The notes under the pieces are model-generated. The model was not told the origin of the DNA, ran no database searches, and was given only the letters and a program-made list of their open reading frames with translations. A stretch of DNA of 64,000 bases, from NCBI GenBank assembly GCA_000421325.1, contig ATWQ01000002.1, positions 1-64,000 of the forward strand, in the 5' to 3' direction. Positions 37,421-45,870 of the stretch are shown here, one piece after another; position 1 is the stretch's first letter; the number at the start of each line of letters is the position of its first letter. The DNA comes from an alpha proteobacterium SCGC AAA536-K22 (lineage in GTDB: Bacteria > Pseudomonadota > Alphaproteobacteria > Puniceispirillales > Marisalimonadaceae). A program made the translations under genes and the position numbers.

Positions 37421-38380
37421 CTATTCGATAATAATTTTAGCACCTTGCATACCTTTTTGTAATAACAAAGAATGAAGTTCGTCAACTTTTTCAACACTTG
37501 TAAAAGGCCCGGCTTTTACTTGATAAATAGTTTTATTCATTTTTAATTTTTTATATATTTTTACTTTTTCTAAATATGAAACTTTTTCTTTCATAATTTT
37601 AGCATTTTGAGCTGAGCTAAATGATGCTAATTTTATATATATTTTATATTCTTTTTTTAAATTATTAAGATCATATTTTATTGTTTTTTTAATAGACTTA
37701 TATCTTTTTTTTGTTCCATCAATTTTAACATTAGTTATTTTGGGAGTATTAACTTTAGGAACTTCAGCTTTGGGTAAGTCTATAATTTCTGGAAAAGAGC
37801 CTTTTTTGGCTAATTTTTCAAGAAGTATACTTTTTTCTTTAAGTATCATAACTCTAACAAGGCCCGTTCCATTTCTTTTTAGATCTAATATATCTGCGGC
37901 TTTAGAGGATAAATCAATAATTCTATCGTTAACAAAAGGTCCCCTATCATTAATTCTCAAAACAATTGATTTGTTATTTTGTAAATTAGTTACTTTTACT
38001 GCACTTGGTAAAGGTAAAGTTTTATGCGCAGCAGTTAGTGCATATTGATTATAAATTTCACCATTAGCTGTTAGCTTCCCATGAAATTTTGGCCCGTACC
38101 ATGATGCAATACCAGTTTTATTGTAGGATAAATTTTTCTTTGGAAAATAAAACTTCCCTTTTACGTTATACTTATTACCTATTTTATATATTGGCTTTGC
38201 TGCTATATTTTCTTTCTCTTTAGGAATTAAATACTTTTTACCTAAATTTGCGGCCACTTCTACTCCAGATGTGCAGCCTTGAATAATAAAAAATAAAAAT
38301 AAAATAAAGATTTTTTTAAATTTTAAAATATAGTTTATTTGTAAAACAAGTTGTTTAGTAAAACATAAATTAATTTTCAT
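37421..38380 (-). CDS. rlpA: RlpA-family septal ring lytic transglycosylase lipoprotein with SPOR domain
   Basis: 319 aa. A lipobox-like IQGCTSG follows a hydrophobic leader at about residues 25-35, giving an outer-membrane lipoprotein. The double-psi beta-barrel core is [19 protein letters not shown] with [17 protein letters not shown]. The last 75 residues ([10 protein letters not shown] to GMQGAKIII) form a SPOR domain that binds denuded glycan at the septum. Its start overlaps the transglycosylase gene stop by 11 bases. Confidence 0.93.
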   Translation of the reverse strand: MKINLCFTKQLVLQINYILKFKKIFILFLFFIIQGCTSGVEVAANLGKKYLIPKEKENIAAKPIYKIGNKYNVKGKFYFPKKNLSYNKTGIASWYGPKFHGKLTANGEIYNQYALTAAHKTLPLPSAVKVTNLQNNKSIVLRINDRGPFVNDRIIDLSSKAADILDLKRNGTGLVRVMILKEKSILLEKLAKKGSFPEIIDLPKAEVPKVNTPKITNVKIDGTKKRYKSIKKTIKYDLNNLKKEYKIYIKLASFSSAQNAKIMKEKVSYLEKVKIYKKLKMNKTIYQVKAGPFTSVEKVDELHSLLLQKGMQGAKIIIE

Positions 38381-39344
38381 TTATAGAGTCCGATAATTTA
38401 CCCACAGCTATTGCAAAATAATTTGATCTATTCCAATTCAAAAGAGAATCAAAATTTTTATAAACTAAATATCCGTAATTTCCATAATTATCAGGAATAA
38501 TAAGACGAGCTTTTATTTTAACCTTCGGCAATTGATCTTTATTTTTGTTCAATATACCATTTGAAGACCATTTATCTAATAAAAAATATTTGCTTTCTTT
38601 TAATTTTTTATTGTAATTACCAATATAAACTTTCCTACCCCAGGTAATTTTATCAGACCATCCAACCTTATTTAAATAATTAGCTGCAGATGCAAAAACA
38701 TCCGGTTTAGATGTCCAAATATTTTTACTACCGTCCTTATCCCAGTCATTTGCGTAATTAATAAAACTAGATGGCATAAATTGGCATTGTCCCATTGCAC
38801 CCGCCCATGATCCAGTCATTTTACTTAATGTTATATGGCCATCATTTATAATTTTAAGAGCATTAAACAATTCTTTTTTAAAATACTCGTGCCTTCTTCC
38901 CTCAAATGCTAATGTTGACAATGCAGAAACAACTGAAAAACCACCAGTCAATCTTCCAAAATCTGTTTCGATTCCCCATAAAGCGACTAAAAAACGAGGT
39001 TGAACTCCATAATGTTTGCTAATTACATTTAATAATTCTTTATTTTTCTTATACCTACTATTTGCTTTTTTTATTCTAGATGAAGTTACTACTCTGGCAA
39101 GATATTGATCTAGGGTTAATTTAAACTCAGGTTGAGACCTATCTAATTCAATAACTCTAGGAATGAATGAAACTTTACTCTTATAATCCTTAATAACTTT
39201 TACAGAGACACCTTTTTTTTCAGCCTCTTTTGATATTCCTTTTACAAAGTTATTAAATGTATCATTTGACAAAGCCTGTGAAGAAAATGAATTTAAAAAT
39301 GTAATTATAAATATATAAACTTTAAACGTTCTAATAGTTATCAT
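38370..39344 (-). CDS. Lytic murein transglycosylase (MltB family)
   Basis: Cleaves glycan strands of peptidoglycan. The catalytic Glu is in [15 protein letters not shown]. The [17 protein letters not shown] motif and the [11 protein letters not shown] segment are typical of MltB/slt70-3 enzymes. A TTG at 39359 is in frame, but AGGGTAGG follows it. ATG 39344 is thus the better start and gives a protein beginning with a signal peptide (residues 1-24). No lipobox is seen, so it is likely periplasmic. It heads the envelope block. Confidence 0.92.
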   Translation of the reverse strand: MITIRTFKVYIFIITFLNSFSSQALSNDTFNNFVKGISKEAEKKGVSVKVIKDYKSKVSFIPRVIELDRSQPEFKLTLDQYLARVVTSSRIKKANSRYKKNKELLNVISKHYGVQPRFLVALWGIETDFGRLTGGFSVVSALSTLAFEGRRHEYFKKELFNALKIINDGHITLSKMTGSWAGAMGQCQFMPSSFINYANDWDKDGSKNIWTSKPDVFASAANYLNKVGWSDKITWGRKVYIGNYNKKLKESKYFLLDKWSSNGILNKNKDQLPKVKIKARLIIPDNYGNYGYLVYKNFDSLLNWNRSNYFAIAVGKLSDSINEN

Positions 39345-39510
39345 TGACCTACCCTTCAACTATTATTGATTATATATTAATTTTAAAATACAAGGAAAAA
39401 AAATTTATAAAATCTCAAAATTTAATTAAGAAATTTAGTAATATAAGTTCATCACTTATTATAAAAATTACTTGCTATCAGAATAAAGCTAGTTTAAAAA
39501 ATCGTTAACT

Positions 39511-39600
39511 GGATGGGTGACTGAGCGGTTGAAAGTACCGGTCTTGAAAACCGGCGAAGGTGAAAGCCTTCCGTGGGTTCGAATCCCACCCCATCCGCCA
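39511..39600 (+). tRNA. tRNA-Ser (anticodon UGA)
   Basis: 90-base tRNA with acceptor GGATGGG paired to CCCATCC, discriminator G and encoded CCA. The long variable arm expected for tRNA-Ser is present. The anticodon stem ACCGG/CCGGT closes the loop CTTGAAA, with anticodon TGA at 39545-39547. Its 3' end has served as the integration site of the island that follows. Confidence 0.97.
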
Positions 39601-39603
39601 TTA
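39588..39603 (+). repeat. attL: tRNA-Ser 3' end repeat bounding the phn island
   Basis: The sequence ACCCCATCCGCCATTA spans the last bases of the tRNA-Ser and three bases beyond. It recurs at 45193-45208 with one mismatch, and 13 bases (CCATCCGCCATTA) match without change. This is the usual sign of site-specific integration by a tyrosine recombinase into a tRNA 3' end. Confidence 0.8.
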
Positions 39604-40025
39604 AATACTCATAAGTTATTGATTTAATTGATATTAATAATAGTTAAATACACTTACCCACCACTCTACCCACCACAAAATCTCAGATCAAAACAGACCT
39701 TGCCAACAAGATGCATAAAACGTGCTTTTGGTCACGCTAGTTAAAGCCCTGATTACTTTTCTTGCATCTATGACGACAGTTGAACTCTAAGAATTCGTGT
39801 GTAAGCCTTAATCGTATCGCAGACCAACTGCAGTGGCGTTTATACCCTACCAGTGTAAAATATCTCAGGGGCCCGACACATATTTGGAAGTAATTCATCT
39901 GTTTTGATAGTGTATGCTCTGCGGGTTGCGGGTAGCACTTCACATGTCGTAGGCCTTGGGCCATGTTTTTGGAGAAAGTTTTGTGGTTGATAGATATGAA
40001 TATTAGATTCATTTTACTATCTTAG
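39604..40025. other. Stretch without a recognisable gene between tRNA-Ser and the integrase remnant
   Basis: About 420 bases. A minus-strand open frame of 91 codons exists here (39737-40012), but its translation shows no family pattern, is rich in unlikely residues, and I do not support it. The sequence is more mixed in composition than the AT-rich chromosome and may be decayed integrase or phage-related DNA. CCCACCAC occurs twice just after the tRNA (39659-39675). Confidence 0.5.
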
Positions 40026-40202
40026 AATTTGATAGACATTGTTAGGTGTCATTCTGCTAGAAATTTTTTACATGATCTAAGACATGAGGCAATATCAAGA
40101 ATGTTTGAAAAAGGATTGAATGTACCAGAGGTTGCGTCAATTAGTGGTCATAAAACAGTGAGACAGTTGTTTAGATATGCTCAAGTTAATGGCAGGTTAT
40201 GA
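40026..40202 (+). pseudogene. C-terminal remnant of a tyrosine recombinase (phage-type integrase)
   Basis: Read in frame to TGA at 40200-40202, this gives [26 protein letters not shown] and LFRYAQVN. These contain the HxLR box, the GH(K) box and the terminal catalytic Tyr of tyrosine recombinases. A stop (TAG 40023) ends the frame upstream, and the catalytic N-terminal half is missing. Position just inside a tRNA gene is where an island integrase is expected. Confidence 0.85.
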
Positions 40203-40245
40203 GCTTGAGGAACTTTTTTCAAAAAATATTATATATTTTTTCTTT

Positions 40246-40266
40246 ACCTTACTATTGGGGTAAGGT
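40246..40266 (+). terminator. Hairpin downstream of the integrase remnant
   Basis: ACCTTAC and GTAAGGT pair over seven bases around a seven-base loop, 44 bases past the integrase stop. TTTAAGTATTTTG follows. It is probably the old terminator of the integrase gene. Confidence 0.4.
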
Positions 40267-40320
40267 TTAAGTATTTTGTTATCTTTAAATCAACTAAAAG
40301 CATACTTATATCACGATGGC

Positions 40321-40425
40321 TTAATCTTTCTCAACTGCAACGGCGTCCTTAGCAGACCCAATATAACCATGTCCAGAGACAGATATTAGTGGGGTAAAGA
40401 GTTTTAATGCGAAACTATAGTAGTC
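40321..40425 (-). pseudogene. Unidentified C-terminal coding fragment next to phnM
   Basis: A 34-codon open stretch that ends at TAA (40321-40323). It reads like real protein (FALKLFTPLISVSGHGYIG, then a charged end) and begins within two bases of the phnM stop in another frame. I do not recognise the family. It may be the tail of a gene lost by deletion inside the island. Confidence 0.3.
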
Positions 40426-41635
40426 AATTTAAGTGATTTTTAATGCGATATGCTGCCCTACCAGCAATCCAAGTACCCTCGATTACTGGTGCTTGACCCT
40501 TCGTCCAATCCACTAAAACTAGATCTGCCCGGCTTCCAATTGTTATACTCCCACGATCGTTAAGTCTCATTGCACGAGCTGGGCCGCTGGATAGTAAGGA
40601 CCAAAGGGTAGCTCTGTCAGCACGCTTTTCGCGATCTAGCCTGTCAATCGCTGCTAACATGGCTGGATAAAAATAATCAGATGCAAGCGCATCGCATAGA
40701 CCTGCTTCAACCATGTCAGCAGCACCGATAGACCCAATATGACTGCCACCTCGCGCAGCATTTGGAGCACCAAGGATAATCAAGTCCTCATGATTTCGTG
40801 CAGCTTCCACAGCTTCCATCACCATTGGAAACTCCGCAATTGACGAACCTAGATTACGAAAATATGCCCTTGTGTCTGCCCGAGTGTCGTCGTGACTAAG
40901 CATTGGTGCTCCTGCAGTAGATGCCCTGCTTGCAACTTCAGAAATTTTATTAGGCACCTCACTCCTACGTTCCCAAACCTTTCCTAACATGGCGATATAG
41001 TCTTCTTGACTTAGGCCAGCACGTTGAGCCTTAGATAAGATCCGCTGCTTCATTCGGTCGTCGTCGAGGGAAGCAATCGAAAATTCAGGCGAAAGTTCAA
41101 ATTCTCTTTCCTGAACAGGAACATCATAAGCGCGCATTGTCATTGATGTATGATCGTTGAATCCAACAGAGGGTAGCAATGGCCCCTTAAGTGCCAACTC
41201 GATGACATCCAGAGCTTCAAAAGCGAAGGTTTCCCACCGTAATTGAACTCGATTTTCAACGGTTAATCGTAGCGCAAGATCCCGTATTGACTGTATTAGT
41301 TCTCGTCCACGCGCCACATTGCGCAACCCGGGCTCCCAACCTAGTGTAATCGCATGATAGGCTGTAGTGATTCCGTTTGCCGCCAATTGTCGGTCCGTAT
41401 CAATTAGCGCGACCTCTTTCGGAAAATAGACCCCTGGACGTGGCATAAGTTGACGCTCGAATGCATCGCCATGCACATCGATTATTGCAGGCGCAACGAT
41501 TTTGTCATGTGCACTTATTTCTAAGCCTTGCACCGCCCCACCAATTTCAACAATTACTCCATCGGCCACTGTAACGGTTGTGTTCACAATTTCTCCAGGA
41601 AGATATACTTCTGCCCCAACAAAAGTCTGGGTCAT
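40424..41635 (-). CDS. phnM: PhnM-type amidohydrolase (ribosyl-phosphonate triphosphate diphosphatase family)
   Basis: PhnM hydrolyses alpha-D-ribose 1-methylphosphonate 5-triphosphate to the 5-phosphate in the C-P lyase pathway. The diagnostic DVHGDAFERQLMPRPGVYFP is present, with GFNDHTSM, a late GAPNAARGGSHIG and SALASDYFYPA. The frame extends to 41668, but ATG 41635 forms an ATGA overlap with the methyltransferase stop and has GGAG upstream. The genes phnG to phnL are missing from the window, so the enzyme is an orphan here. Confidence 0.9.
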   Translation of the reverse strand: MTQTFVGAEVYLPGEIVNTTVTVADGVIVEIGGAVQGLEISAHDKIVAPAIIDVHGDAFERQLMPRPGVYFPKEVALIDTDRQLAANGITTAYHAITLGWEPGLRNVARGRELIQSIRDLALRLTVENRVQLRWETFAFEALDVIELALKGPLLPSVGFNDHTSMTMRAYDVPVQEREFELSPEFSIASLDDDRMKQRILSKAQRAGLSQEDYIAMLGKVWERRSEVPNKISEVASRASTAGAPMLSHDDTRADTRAYFRNLGSSIAEFPMVMEAVEAARNHEDLIILGAPNAARGGSHIGSIGAADMVEAGLCDALASDYFYPAMLAAIDRLDREKRADRATLWSLLSSGPARAMRLNDRGSITIGSRADLVLVDWTKGQAPVIEGTWIAGRAAYRIKNHLN

Positions 41636-42303
41636 GCTTGACGCTCCAAAATTAGATGCCAATGCCACGAACCTGGCTTTTCATGCTCTCTATCCTCCAT
41701 CCAGAGCACTTCAAAACCCTGAAACAGGCAAAGCATTTCAGTAGCTTCACAGTAGTAGTGAGGATGGATTTTATCAGAACTGTTTTCATCGAAAACCCAT
41801 GTGTTACGAGAAATTTCACGAGGTCCATTAAGGTTTTTTTGATCTATCCTTAGTCTACGTTTGGACAACATTGTGAGCAAAAACGTTCCTCCTCGTTTAA
41901 GCACACGGCGGACCTCGCTTATCGTATTTAAAACTACTGTCTCGTCACCGTGATAAATTACGTTCCAACTCAGTACATGGTCAAAACAAGCATCAGCAAA
42001 TGGCAATCGATCCATGCGACCTATCTTAGTTTCAATATTTGGGTCAGCATTATTTATTTCAGACAGGCCTCCAGGTGCTGCATCGAGAGCCGTTACGTCA
42101 AATCCTGCAGAACTTAATGCTAGAGTATGTCGACCAACCCCAGAACCGAGATCAAGTATGGCTGAGCCTGCCTTCAAACTTTTAGCCCAACGTTTTACGT
42201 CCGGTTCAGGCGTAAGCCATTTTGAACCTTCCTCAATATTGTCCCAAATTTTATTCCAATATTGATCTGCGGTATCTGTCTTTAACTCAGTATTATCGTT
42301 CAT
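41632..42303 (-). CDS. Class I SAM-dependent methyltransferase in the phn cluster
   Basis: 223 aa Rossmann-fold methyltransferase. Motif I is ILDLGSGVGRHTLALSSAGF (near residue 50), followed by VTALDAAPG and LPFADACFDHVLSWNVIYHG. It resembles ubiquinone/small-molecule methyltransferases, with no clue to the acceptor. Its ATG overlaps the phnE end and its TGA overlaps the phnM start, so translation is coupled to both. A methyltransferase between a phosphonate permease and PhnM is unusual. Its substrate may be a phosphonate or a ribosyl intermediate; that is inference. Confidence 0.87.
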   Translation of the reverse strand: MNDNTELKTDTADQYWNKIWDNIEEGSKWLTPEPDVKRWAKSLKAGSAILDLGSGVGRHTLALSSAGFDVTALDAAPGGLSEINNADPNIETKIGRMDRLPFADACFDHVLSWNVIYHGDETVVLNTISEVRRVLKRGGTFLLTMLSKRRLRIDQKNLNGPREISRNTWVFDENSSDKIHPHYYCEATEMLCLFQGFEVLWMEDREHEKPGSWHWHLILERQA

Positions 42304-43123
42304 TTTTCATCACCAATTTGCGTAAGTAGGTGCTCAACTGCTCGACCACCAGGACAAGTGCAAAGATCATCCCGATGATCACCATGGCCCGGTCATATGC
42401 CATCCAGTTCATCAGGCTTTGTAGTTCAAGACCGATTCCCCCAGCCCCGACGAGACCAAGAACGACCGAGGATCGGATCGCCTTTTCAAAGGCAAACAGC
42501 GAAGTTGTTATCAGACCCGGTGTCGCCGCCGGCACAACAGCCGCAAAGACGATGTCGAATCGGCGCGCACCGCTTGCCGACAGCGCTTCTGCGGAACTGC
42601 GATCGACATCTTCCATCTCCTCGGCAAAAAAGCGCCCACAGAAGCCAATAGTATCCACCATGATAGTCAGCGTTCCCGCGAAGGCTCCAAGCCCGACGAC
42701 CATCACAAAGATGATGGCCCACACCAAATCAGGAACGGTGCGAAACAGCGAGATCAGCATTTTCACTGACCATTGCAGCAAATTTGACCGGCGCGACTCG
42801 AACATCAGTCCGCGTGACGCAAACAGCGCCAGAATGAAGCCGATGACCAGGCCTAGAAGTGTTCCCACAAAAGCCATCTGGAAGGTTTCAATCAGGGCCA
42901 ACCAGTATCGATGAAATTGATCGAAGGTCAGGCGGTGCTCATCGATCGGCGGAAACGCCTCGCGAAGGAAACGCAGCAAATATTCTGATGACCCAAGAAG
43001 CTGTGTGATCGAGAAACCAGACCCATCGAAGCACCAGGCAGACACCAGAAGAAACAGGATTATCGCCAAAATTCCGGAGATCGGTCTGTTGCCAAAACGT
43101 GGAGGTACAGCGGCTCTACGCAT
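42293..43123 (-). CDS. phnE: Phosphonate ABC transporter permease
   Basis: Inner-membrane permease of 276 aa with about six hydrophobic segments. It shows FQMAFVGTLLGLVIGFILAL and RTVPDLVWAIIFVMVVGLGA, typical of PhnE, and the EAA loop in ALSASGARRFDIVFAAVVPA. A single phnE gene serves the system here. It overlaps phnC by eight bases. High GC compared with the chromosome marks recent acquisition. Confidence 0.93.
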   Translation of the reverse strand: MRRAAVPPRFGNRPISGILAIILFLLVSAWCFDGSGFSITQLLGSSEYLLRFLREAFPPIDEHRLTFDQFHRYWLALIETFQMAFVGTLLGLVIGFILALFASRGLMFESRRSNLLQWSVKMLISLFRTVPDLVWAIIFVMVVGLGAFAGTLTIMVDTIGFCGRFFAEEMEDVDRSSAEALSASGARRFDIVFAAVVPAATPGLITTSLFAFEKAIRSSVVLGLVGAGGIGLELQSLMNWMAYDRAMVIIGMIFALVLVVEQLSTYLRKLVMKNER

Positions 43124-43880
43124 ATTCAGCTTTCAGCGCTTGCAGATCGACACTACCGGTGGGACAGTCAATGCTGATCTTACCGGATTTCATTGCCATC
43201 ATCCGGTCTGCAAAGTCAACTGCATGCGAAATATTGTGTGTTGAAAAAATCAGGCTGACGCCGGCCTCCCGACACAACTCGGAAAACAGTCCCATGACCT
43301 CTTCGCCGGCAATCGGATCAAGACTGGCGGCAGGCTCATCGGCAATAATTAGGTCAGGTTCCTGCATCAAGGCACGGGCGATGGCTACGCGCTGTGACTG
43401 TCCACCTGACAACGTGTCCGCACGGCGATGCGCCAGATCTGCGAGATTGACCCGCTCGAGGCATTCCATAGCGCGCTCACGGTGGGCACTGCCAGCGATG
43501 ATATGAGACCAAAGAGTGATCCCCGAGATCATGCTGCCAAATGTCTGGGTGTTTCGACCAAGTGCGCCATGAACAACGTTGGACAACACTGAAAGGCGTG
43601 GCACCAGATTGTGCTCCTGAAAGACAACACCGACACGACAGCGGGACGACCGCAACTCGGATGGCTTCAGGTTCTGTATTTCGCGGCCGAACAGCGATAT
43701 CCGCCCGGCTGTAATCGGTTCGAGACTCAAGAGGCAGCGGATCAATGTTGACTTGCCAGCCCCATTCGAGCCGATCAGAGACAGCGACTCCCCTGCTTCC
43801 AATGCAAAAGACACGCCTTTCAGTATAGACATGGTCCCGTATCTCATGGCTATGTCCTCAGCGGTGACGATGGCTACCAT
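43116..43880 (-). CDS. phnC: Phosphonate ABC transporter ATP-binding protein
   Basis: ABC ATPase of 254 aa. Walker A LIGSNGAGKSTLIRCL (near residue 36), signature LSGGQSQRVAIARAL and Walker B LIIADEPAASLDP are intact, with the switch His in STHNISHAVDFA. The RCRVGVVFQEHNLVPRLSVL segment matches PhnC. It starts 65 bases after phnD and overlaps phnE. Confidence 0.94.
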   Translation of the reverse strand: MVAIVTAEDIAMRYGTMSILKGVSFALEAGESLSLIGSNGAGKSTLIRCLLSLEPITAGRISLFGREIQNLKPSELRSSRCRVGVVFQEHNLVPRLSVLSNVVHGALGRNTQTFGSMISGITLWSHIIAGSAHRERAMECLERVNLADLAHRRADTLSGGQSQRVAIARALMQEPDLIIADEPAASLDPIAGEEVMGLFSELCREAGVSLIFSTHNISHAVDFADRMMAMKSGKISIDCPTGSVDLQALKAEYA

Positions 43881-43945
43881 CTAGATCTCCAAATGCGCTG
43901 AAGGCACAGCACTTGCCGTGCCCGCGCTTTGTTTGCGAAGAGGGT

Positions 43946-44848
43946 TTACTCCTGAATACCAAATTCAGGCAAGCCAGCGGTGATGTACATGTCGCGGACC
44001 ATGTCGTAATCGGAGTCGTCGACTGGAAGAAGACGGGTGCCTTCGTACTTGTCGTTGGCCATCTCGCCCTTATCGTCCAGCCCGGCCAGGATGCCAGCAA
44101 CCATCATGGCTTCATTGGCAACGATGGCGTTCTTGATTTCGTCACGCTCTGTTTGGGTTAGGTGACCGGCACCCATGATCATGTCGTAAGGCAGGTCACC
44201 AGAACGTGCAAGAACCTTATAATCGCCATTGCCGTTCTCCTCCTTGCTACGGTCATACTTGATCCAGGAGGAGACTTTCACACCAATCGCAGCTGTATCA
44301 CCACGAACAAGGCCGGTATGCTGCAGGTTCTTCTTAGTGTGAACAACCTTGATGTCCTTCACCGGGTTGAGGCCATGATCCATCAGCACCTGCATCGGGC
44401 AGAAATGACCAGAGGTCGAACCCGGGTTGGCGAAGGAAACGGCCTTACCCTTGAGGTCGGATACGCGGTTAATGCCGTCAGCGTTCTTCACGACGATGCC
44501 GCAATAGTAGTCCGGGCGCGCAAGACCAATCATGGCTTCAGCGTTGGTAAGCTTGTTGATAGCGACATATTCAGCCGGACCAGTGATGGCGAAGTCTAGC
44601 TTCTTGGAGCGAAGCGCTTCAGCGGTTGCAGTCTGACTGGTGACCGGGAAAAACTCGAAGCTGTGTCCTGTGGCCTTTTCAAGGGCTTCCTTGAATGGTC
44701 CCCACTCGGAGATCAGCGCATCCATGCCTTGAATATCTGTAACAGCGATTTTGTAATCTTTTGCGCTGGCGGTAGAGAAAACGCCGGCGGTGAGCACAAC
44801 GGCGAGCGTTGCTAAAAAAAGTTTAAGCGTTGAAAAAAGTTTAAACAT
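43946..44848 (-). CDS. phnD: Phosphonate/phosphite ABC transporter substrate-binding protein
   Basis: Periplasmic binding protein of about 300 aa. A signal peptide precedes the mature start at KDYKIAVTD. PhnD-family positions are the EWGPFKEALEKATGH segment, FAITGPAEYVAI and SFANPGSTSGHFCPMQVLMD. The family binds phosphonates, phosphite or similar anions. The frame opens at 44872, but AAGGGG lies nine bases before ATG 44848, which also gives a clean signal peptide. It is the first gene of the cargo operon and is preceded by a Pho-box-like repeat. Confidence 0.92.
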   Translation of the reverse strand: MFKLFSTLKLFLATLAVVLTAGVFSTASAKDYKIAVTDIQGMDALISEWGPFKEALEKATGHSFEFFPVTSQTATAEALRSKKLDFAITGPAEYVAINKLTNAEAMIGLARPDYYCGIVVKNADGINRVSDLKGKAVSFANPGSTSGHFCPMQVLMDHGLNPVKDIKVVHTKKNLQHTGLVRGDTAAIGVKVSSWIKYDRSKEENGNGDYKVLARSGDLPYDMIMGAGHLTQTERDEIKNAIVANEAMMVAGILAGLDDKGEMANDKYEGTRLLPVDDSDYDMVRDMYITAGLPEFGIQE

Positions 44849-44906
44849 GAAGAAAGCCCCTTTCATAGGCATGCAAGTTAATATATTTAAATTATCAACA
44901 TCCGCA

Positions 44907-44944
44907 TATTACACTTTTGTGACCCGCCTATTACATTTTTGTGA
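44907..44944 (-). promoter_or_regulatory. Tandem Pho-box-like direct repeat upstream of phnD
   Basis: Two 16-base copies, TCACAAAAATGTAATA and TCACAAAAGTGTAATA in minus-strand sense, start 22 bases apart and differ at one position. Each resembles the PhoB site pattern (TGTCA-type half-sites at 11-base steps: GTCAC then TGTAA). They lie 59-96 bases before the phnD start. A-T-rich candidate -10 sequences follow. Control by phosphate starvation is therefore likely but inferred. Confidence 0.6.
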
Positions 44945-45192
44945 AAGGGTATTTCATCTGGGTTGCAAGGGTACAAAATGCCAAAAGTATGCTCGGATTC
45001 TGCGTCAACCAAATTTGGGTATTAAGATGGATTGGCAGGCTCGTAATCCAAAACTGCGCTTGACGTATCGGTTACGCGGTGACCGGTAATGGGAGAACTC
45101 ACCAGCGAATATTACCAAACCTGATCGAAGGTTAGGCTACTGTCCTTATTTTACAGGACGAAGAAAGTGGTACCCTGTTCAGACGAAATAAT
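44945..45192. other. Island right end, no gene recognised
   Basis: About 250 bases between the Pho-like repeat and attR, of intermediate composition. A short hairpin (GTCCT, eight bases, AGGAC) lies near 45142-45160. An open plus-strand frame crossing this stretch antisense to phnD shows no family pattern. Confidence 0.4.
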
Positions 45193-45208
45193 ACACCATC
45201 CGCCATTA
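45193..45208 (+). repeat. attR: distal copy of the tRNA-Ser 3' end
   Basis: ACACCATCCGCCATTA, 15 of 16 bases identical to 39588-39603, in the same orientation. It marks the right border of the island; AT-rich chromosome with a membrane-protein gene follows. Confidence 0.75.
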
Positions 45209-45273
45209 TAAATCCACTAACCTACTTATATTACTATCCTAAGGGTATCCTTCACTGACAGGATTGCCAAAGG

Positions 45274-45666
45274 TCATATTTTAAATAGAAAGTCCCAACC
45301 AGTAACAAGCACCATTAAGTTTAAAAATGCTATTATAGCAGGAGCGACGTAACCTTCAGCAGATGTTTTTACGCCGTCAACAGAACCCCAATAACTATGG
45401 ATAGTTTGAAAGCAAACAACAGCGCCAATACATGCCTGCACAAAACCATAGACAAACAGTAACCAAGCGCCTTCAATAGAAGTGAGTAAAGCTATAGCTA
45501 GGGTGACCGCAAAACCAGCAGCAAAAGTGCCAACAAGTCTTGTCATAATTGCGCTACCTTCACCAAAGCCATATTTCTCAATATACTTGCGTGTTTGGAA
45601 AATACATTGATAAGCATAAATCAAATTTCCAAATATTATTAGTGCTATGAGTGAATAAATTAGCAT
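45274..45666 (-). CDS. Small four-helix membrane protein of unknown function
   Basis: About 130 aa with four hydrophobic segments (near residues 2-20, 45-65, 68-88 and 105-127) and short hydrophilic links such as GFGEGSAIMTRL. The frame opens at 45738, but the first 24 residues look non-coding. ATG 45666 with AGAGGG about ten bases upstream is the better start. I do not recognise a family. It lies just outside the island's right border. Confidence 0.6.
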   Translation of the reverse strand: MLIYSLIALIIFGNLIYAYQCIFQTRKYIEKYGFGEGSAIMTRLVGTFAAGFAVTLAIALLTSIEGAWLLFVYGFVQACIGAVVCFQTIHSYWGSVDGVKTSAEGYVAPAIIAFLNLMVLVTGWDFLFKI

Positions 45667-45870
45667 TTTGGTAAAGCCCTCTAAACTCTCAATTGGGGAA
45701 CAGATTTTCCATAAAATTAATACCCATCTAAAGCACAACGAGTAAATAAGAACAAAAAAACATTGCAGGTTAAGTACCTATTTTTAATATAAGCTTATTT
45801 AATTATTTGTAAATAAGTTGGTTTAGATTGTTAGATTGGTTTAAAAGTTACAATATATGTGTGAGTAATA

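Larger units (their letters stand above)
39588..45208. mobile_element. Genomic island with phn genes integrated at tRNA-Ser, 5.6 kb
   Basis: The element lies between direct repeats of the tRNA-Ser 3' end. Next to the tRNA is a decayed tyrosine integrase (40026-40202). The cargo is phnD-phnC-phnE-methyltransferase-phnM on the minus strand. Base composition jumps: phnC, phnD and phnE are far richer in G and C than the AT-rich chromosome on both sides, while phnM and the methyltransferase are intermediate. With the integrase broken, the island is probably immobile now. Confidence 0.8.

Noticed and set aside
39737-40012. 91-codon minus-strand frame near the tRNA
   Set aside because: No family pattern, an unlikely amino-acid mix, and it lies in decayed island DNA. 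Probably non-coding.
42330-42914. Long plus-strand frames antisense to phnE
   Set aside because: GC-rich sequence gives long shadow frames. The phnE motifs on the other strand are clear, and these frames have none.
43099-44599. Plus-strand frames antisense to phnC and phnD
   Set aside because: Shadows of the phn genes for the same reason; no ribosome sites or domains.
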